Assembly: GCF_008122505.1 (NCBI RefSeq)
Contig: NZ_VSSB01000001.1
Location: 2,278,891-2,342,890 of the forward strand
Direction: 5' to 3'
Length of the DNA stretch: 64,000 bases
DNA from: Agromyces mariniharenae
Lineage (GTDB): Bacteria; Actinomycetota; Actinomycetes; Actinomycetales; Microbacteriaceae
Shown here: positions 62,401 to 64,000 of the stretch, piece by piece
How the letters are laid out: the number at the start of each line of letters is the position of its first letter
Position numbering within the stretch: the stretch's first letter is position 1
Notes under the pieces: model-generated
What the model was told of the DNA's origin: nothing
Databases searched by the model: none
What the model saw: only the letters and a program-made list of their open reading frames with translations
Position numbers and translations under genes: made by a program

Positions 62401-62653
62401 GCACGGCCGGCAGGACGACCTGCACGGCGAACGTGCCGTCCTCGGCCGGCTCGACCCGGAGCTCGCCCTCGGCGCGGTCGACGCCGAGCTCGGCGATCGT
62501 CGCGAGGCCCTGCTCATCGACCGTGGCCTCGTACACGCCGACGCCGACGGTATCCGGCAGGTCGGATGACGGTGGACTCGCCATGGCCGGCGCGGCGCCG
62601 ACCCCCGAGATGACCAATGCCGCTGCGGTGGCGACGGCGAGCTGACGGAACAT
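59456..62653 (-). CDS. Secreted M14 zinc carboxypeptidase, large multidomain (copy 2)
   Basis: Paralogue of the neighbouring M14 gene, 1065 residues with a Sec signal (MFRQLAVATAAALVISGVG...AMA). Catalytic residues H187 and E190 in QHAREW, H327 in NYHSAAELL, and E397 in FTPEMS. It keeps the central Rossmann-like insertion (VLILANEDYTGYNPEP...GVLGHYDAVLWYLGD) and C-terminal jelly-roll-like regions. The two copies have diverged well beyond a recent duplication. Its position upstream on the same strand with a 268-base gap and a separate terminator argues for independent transcription. Confidence 0.9.
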   Translation of the reverse strand: MFRQLAVATAAALVISGVGAAPAMASPPSSDLPDTVGVGVYEATVDEQGLATIAELGVDRAEGELRVEPAEDGTFAVQVVLPAVQAEQVRKQGIDLQPVVDEGAADQRMRSFSAEAVPEGVFRTYLGEGGIAEELAAQAAAYPDIAELVTFGTTWEGTEMQAVRVTRNPGKVAEGSRPTTVFLAAQHAREWITPEMVRRLLNEVLTSYGSDREITDLVRNTEMWFIPVANPDGYDFTFEVPPTSDDTGTRMWRKNLRDNNENGELDGGDGVDLNRNSPTRWGYDNEGSSPNPVSLTYRGPSPGSEPESEAIDALFGKITPEFFINYHSAAELLLHGIGWQVATPSPDDVIYEAMVGDDAHPAVPGYDPDISAELYTTNGDIDSHMQEAHGTLGFTPEMSTCLVAVGSDPEDDWTEEDCADNLQGFDFPDDEELIQAEFEKNIPFALAVAQSALDPDDPVSVVGRDAEDFRVDSFTVSYGDPQTVAVTAKRALTSKKLLYSINGARAVEATVSEWDGGERYGFENDDYYAEYRGVVNGAEPGDTVEVWFSGRASGKDVPNGEKAGPRESAHFTYEVAQDTDRSVLILANEDYTGYNPEPAPRNDGLKYLDERVEALAANGVTADVWDVDAQGVPHDLGVLGHYDAVLWYLGDNRLTQDQEDVVTSYFGTPLPNLAVAERQQYLTLAVRDYLNEGGKVAYDGETTAYYGLGASNFGGIWYGLDGAPEEDCVVTADPFSDCLLLADDFTQYWMGAYGRQNSGAESGTEGIAPPLDGITVEFGSNAELDNDVNEAGAFVVTSDVLPVDEFPQFASEGAAEYPDPFAAVEGDWAAAAGHVDDGYQRLGRTYDLTNLDATDLPAFAAQIAFDTEEGYDNVIVEARAVGTDDWTTLPEAGGATSSDVPTECEAGFLLDLHPWLLNYLTPGNPCAASGDTGDWNALTGSTLWIPVSYDLSAYAGGQVEVVVSYVTDPATGGLGAIIDDTKLVTTGGESQQEGFEQGLGAWQVLGSPEGSPENLSDWERSDGLAELASVTATEDTLLFGFGLEQLATDAEREAVMGRILAHFGI

Positions 62654-62880
62654 GCGTACCCCCTTGTGCGCGATGCGTCTTCGCCGGGGTGATCACCCGG
62701 CCGTCCGCTCGCGGAGGTTCGCCGCGACACGAACGATCCTCATCTTGGTCCCCGGCTCGGGTGCGGGTCAACCCGTTGCGGAGAACATTCGCCGAATCGG
62801 GGACCCGAGCCCCTGAGTCGCCGCCGCGAGGCCCTGCCCCTTCCGGCCGCGGTGTCGGCGCCGCGTGCGAGCATGGGTGC

Positions 62881-64000
62881 ATGCCCGCCGAGCCCGCCTC
62901 CCGCCCCGGCGCGCGCGGCGAACGGCCGCACGACTGGCGTCGCGCGATCGCCTCGCTCACGGCTGCGCCCTCGGGTCTGCCGGCGGCGTCCGACGAGAAG
63001 GATGCCGCGTCGCGGACTTCGCGCGACGCCCGACCGACCGCCGCTCCGCGCCCCCTCGCGATGCAGTTCGAGCTGCGCCGCGACGTGCCCCGACGGCCCG
63101 GGGAGTGGCAGGGGCGCCGCGACGAGCCCGCCCGGCGCGCGGCATCCGTCGACCGGCTCGCGGTGCGCCCGGTCACCGCCGGCGCGCGGGGTCGCTGGGT
63201 CAAGGCCGGGCTCACGTGGCAGAACATCGCCTACCAGGCGAGCGCCGGCGGATTCGACCACGCGCAGTCGCGATGGTTCGGGCAGTTCGCGCTGCTGAAG
63301 GGCGGCTCGACCGCGGTGTACCAGCCCTCCGGGTCCGAGTGGATCGCGCTCGACGAGTTCGAGAGCCCCCTGCTCTGGGCGCTGCTCGCCGAGGCGCGAC
63401 GGCTCGGCATCGCGCTCGCCGGATCGACGGCGACGCCCGCGGTCGTCGTGCACGACGCGGCATCCGTGGCGCTCGACGCGACGATCGGCGACGACGGCGA
63501 CCTCGTGCTCGAGCCGATCGTGCGCCTCGGCGACGAGGCCGCGGACGCTCGCCCGGTGCAGCACGTGCGCCGGATCGGCGGCCACGGCCTCTACCGCTTC
63601 GACTTCGACGCCGGGGTGCTCGAGCTCGCGCCCCTGGCGGCGCCGCTCGGGCCTGCCGAGTCCGCCGCGCTCGACGACGGCCGCCACGTGCGAGTGCCCG
63701 CCGCGGAGGTCCCCGAGTTCCTGCGGGCGCACGTCCACCGGCTCGCGCGGTCGATCGCGATCGTGAGCCGCGACGACAGCTTCGCGCCGCCGGCGCCGCC
63801 GCCCGCGACGCTCGTGCTCGACGCGCGGCACGAGCCCGGCGACGTGCTGCGGCTCGCGTGGCGGTGGGAGCACGCCGACGGGCGCGCGACCCCGGTCGAC
63901 GCGTCCGTGGCCGCCTCCGCCGCCGACCCCGACCTCGACGACGACCTGCTCGCCCGGGTCGCCGACGTGCTCGGCTGGGTGCCGCTCGAGGCGGTGCTCC
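62881..64000 (+). CDS. N-terminal part of a probable SNF2-type helicase (3' end outside window)
   Basis: The frame is open from the ATG at 62881 to the window end (373 codons). It carries the N-terminal pattern seen in actinobacterial SNF2-family helicases before their SNF2 core: WRRAIASLTAA near 19-29, LAMQFELRR, LAVRPVTAGARGRWVKAGLTWQNIAYQ, then SEWIALDEFESPLLWALLAEARRLGI. The ATPase motifs would lie beyond the right edge, so the helicase call is inference from this N-terminal region. The ribosome site is weak. An alternative is a helicase-associated protein without the motor. Confidence 0.6.
   Translation, partial: MPAEPASRPGARGERPHDWRRAIASLTAAPSGLPAASDEKDAASRTSRDARPTAAPRPLAMQFELRRDVPRRPGEWQGRRDEPARRAASVDRLAVRPVTAGARGRWVKAGLTWQNIAYQASAGGFDHAQSRWFGQFALLKGGSTAVYQPSGSEWIALDEFESPLLWALLAEARRLGIALAGSTATPAVVVHDAASVALDATIGDDGDLVLEPIVRLGDEAADARPVQHVRRIGGHGLYRFDFDAGVLELAPLAAPLGPAESAALDDGRHVRVPAAEVPEFLRAHVHRLARSIAIVSRDDSFAPPAPPPATLVLDARHEPGDVLRLAWRWEHADGRATPVDASVAASAADPDLDDDLLARVADVLGWVPLEAVL

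Overview
The window is high-GC actinobacterial DNA, most likely from a Microbacteriaceae member (Agromyces/Microbacterium-like). That placement is inference: it rests on the GC-rich codon use, the 13E12/DUF222-HNH and DUF1876 genes, AGGAG-type ribosome sites, a dispersed palindrome containing CTCGATACGCGTCC, and a very frequent GGATGCC/GGCATCC word. No rRNA, tRNA, CRISPR array, insertion sequence or integrase was seen.

Region 1 (1-16.3 kb) is a phage-defence island. A plus-strand operon with overlapping or nearly abutting genes encodes type 2 BREX (Pgl): pglX (cut by the left edge), pglY, pglZ, brxD and the Lhr-like helicase brxHI. The kinase gene pglW, which normally precedes pglX, would lie left of the window. 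A large dyad follows the operon. Next comes a compact retron-type system: a 19-codon leader ORF overlapping (ATGA) a phosphoribosyltransferase/winged-helix effector, a structured non-coding segment with the layout of a retron msr-msd RNA (complementary 9-nt ends and three hairpins), and a retron-type reverse transcriptase (YSDD). This resembles the PRTase class of retrons. The island ends next to a decayed DUF1876 gene fragment whose intact relative lies 5 kb further right. The density of the GGATGCC word jumps at the same point.

Region 2 (16.5-24.2 kb) looks like native chromosome: a DUF2868/DUF3482 membrane protein-GTPase pair with a dispersed palindrome at the GTPase gene's 5' end, a DUF222-HNH protein, DUF1876, an O-methyltransferase, and a quinone-oxidoreductase-like gene divergent from a MarR regulator with an evident TTCGAA operator.

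Region 3 (24.3-43.2 kb) holds a secreted PL11 rhamnogalacturonan lyase behind a LacI-type operator, several small proteins, a solitary QcrB-like cytochrome b that appears to have lost the ligands of one haem, CBS, amidohydrolase, DUF2207, alkyltransferase, glutaminase-STAS, SnoaL-like and epoxide-hydrolase-like genes, a secreted M6 metalloprotease and a TrmB/LuxR-type regulator.

Region 4 (43.3-64 kb) contains a large secreted subtilase, an NmrA/HxlR divergent pair, small enzymes (F420/NADP reductase-like, nucleoside-kinase-like, ICMT-like, deazaflavin-dependent, maltokinase-like, MOSC, hemerythrin), an octanucleotide tandem array, two large paralogous secreted M14 zinc carboxypeptidases, and the start of a probable SNF2-type helicase that runs off the right edge. 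With the PL11 lyase and the M6 and S8 proteases, the two M14 enzymes point to a soil or plant-debris saprotroph living on polymers and protein.
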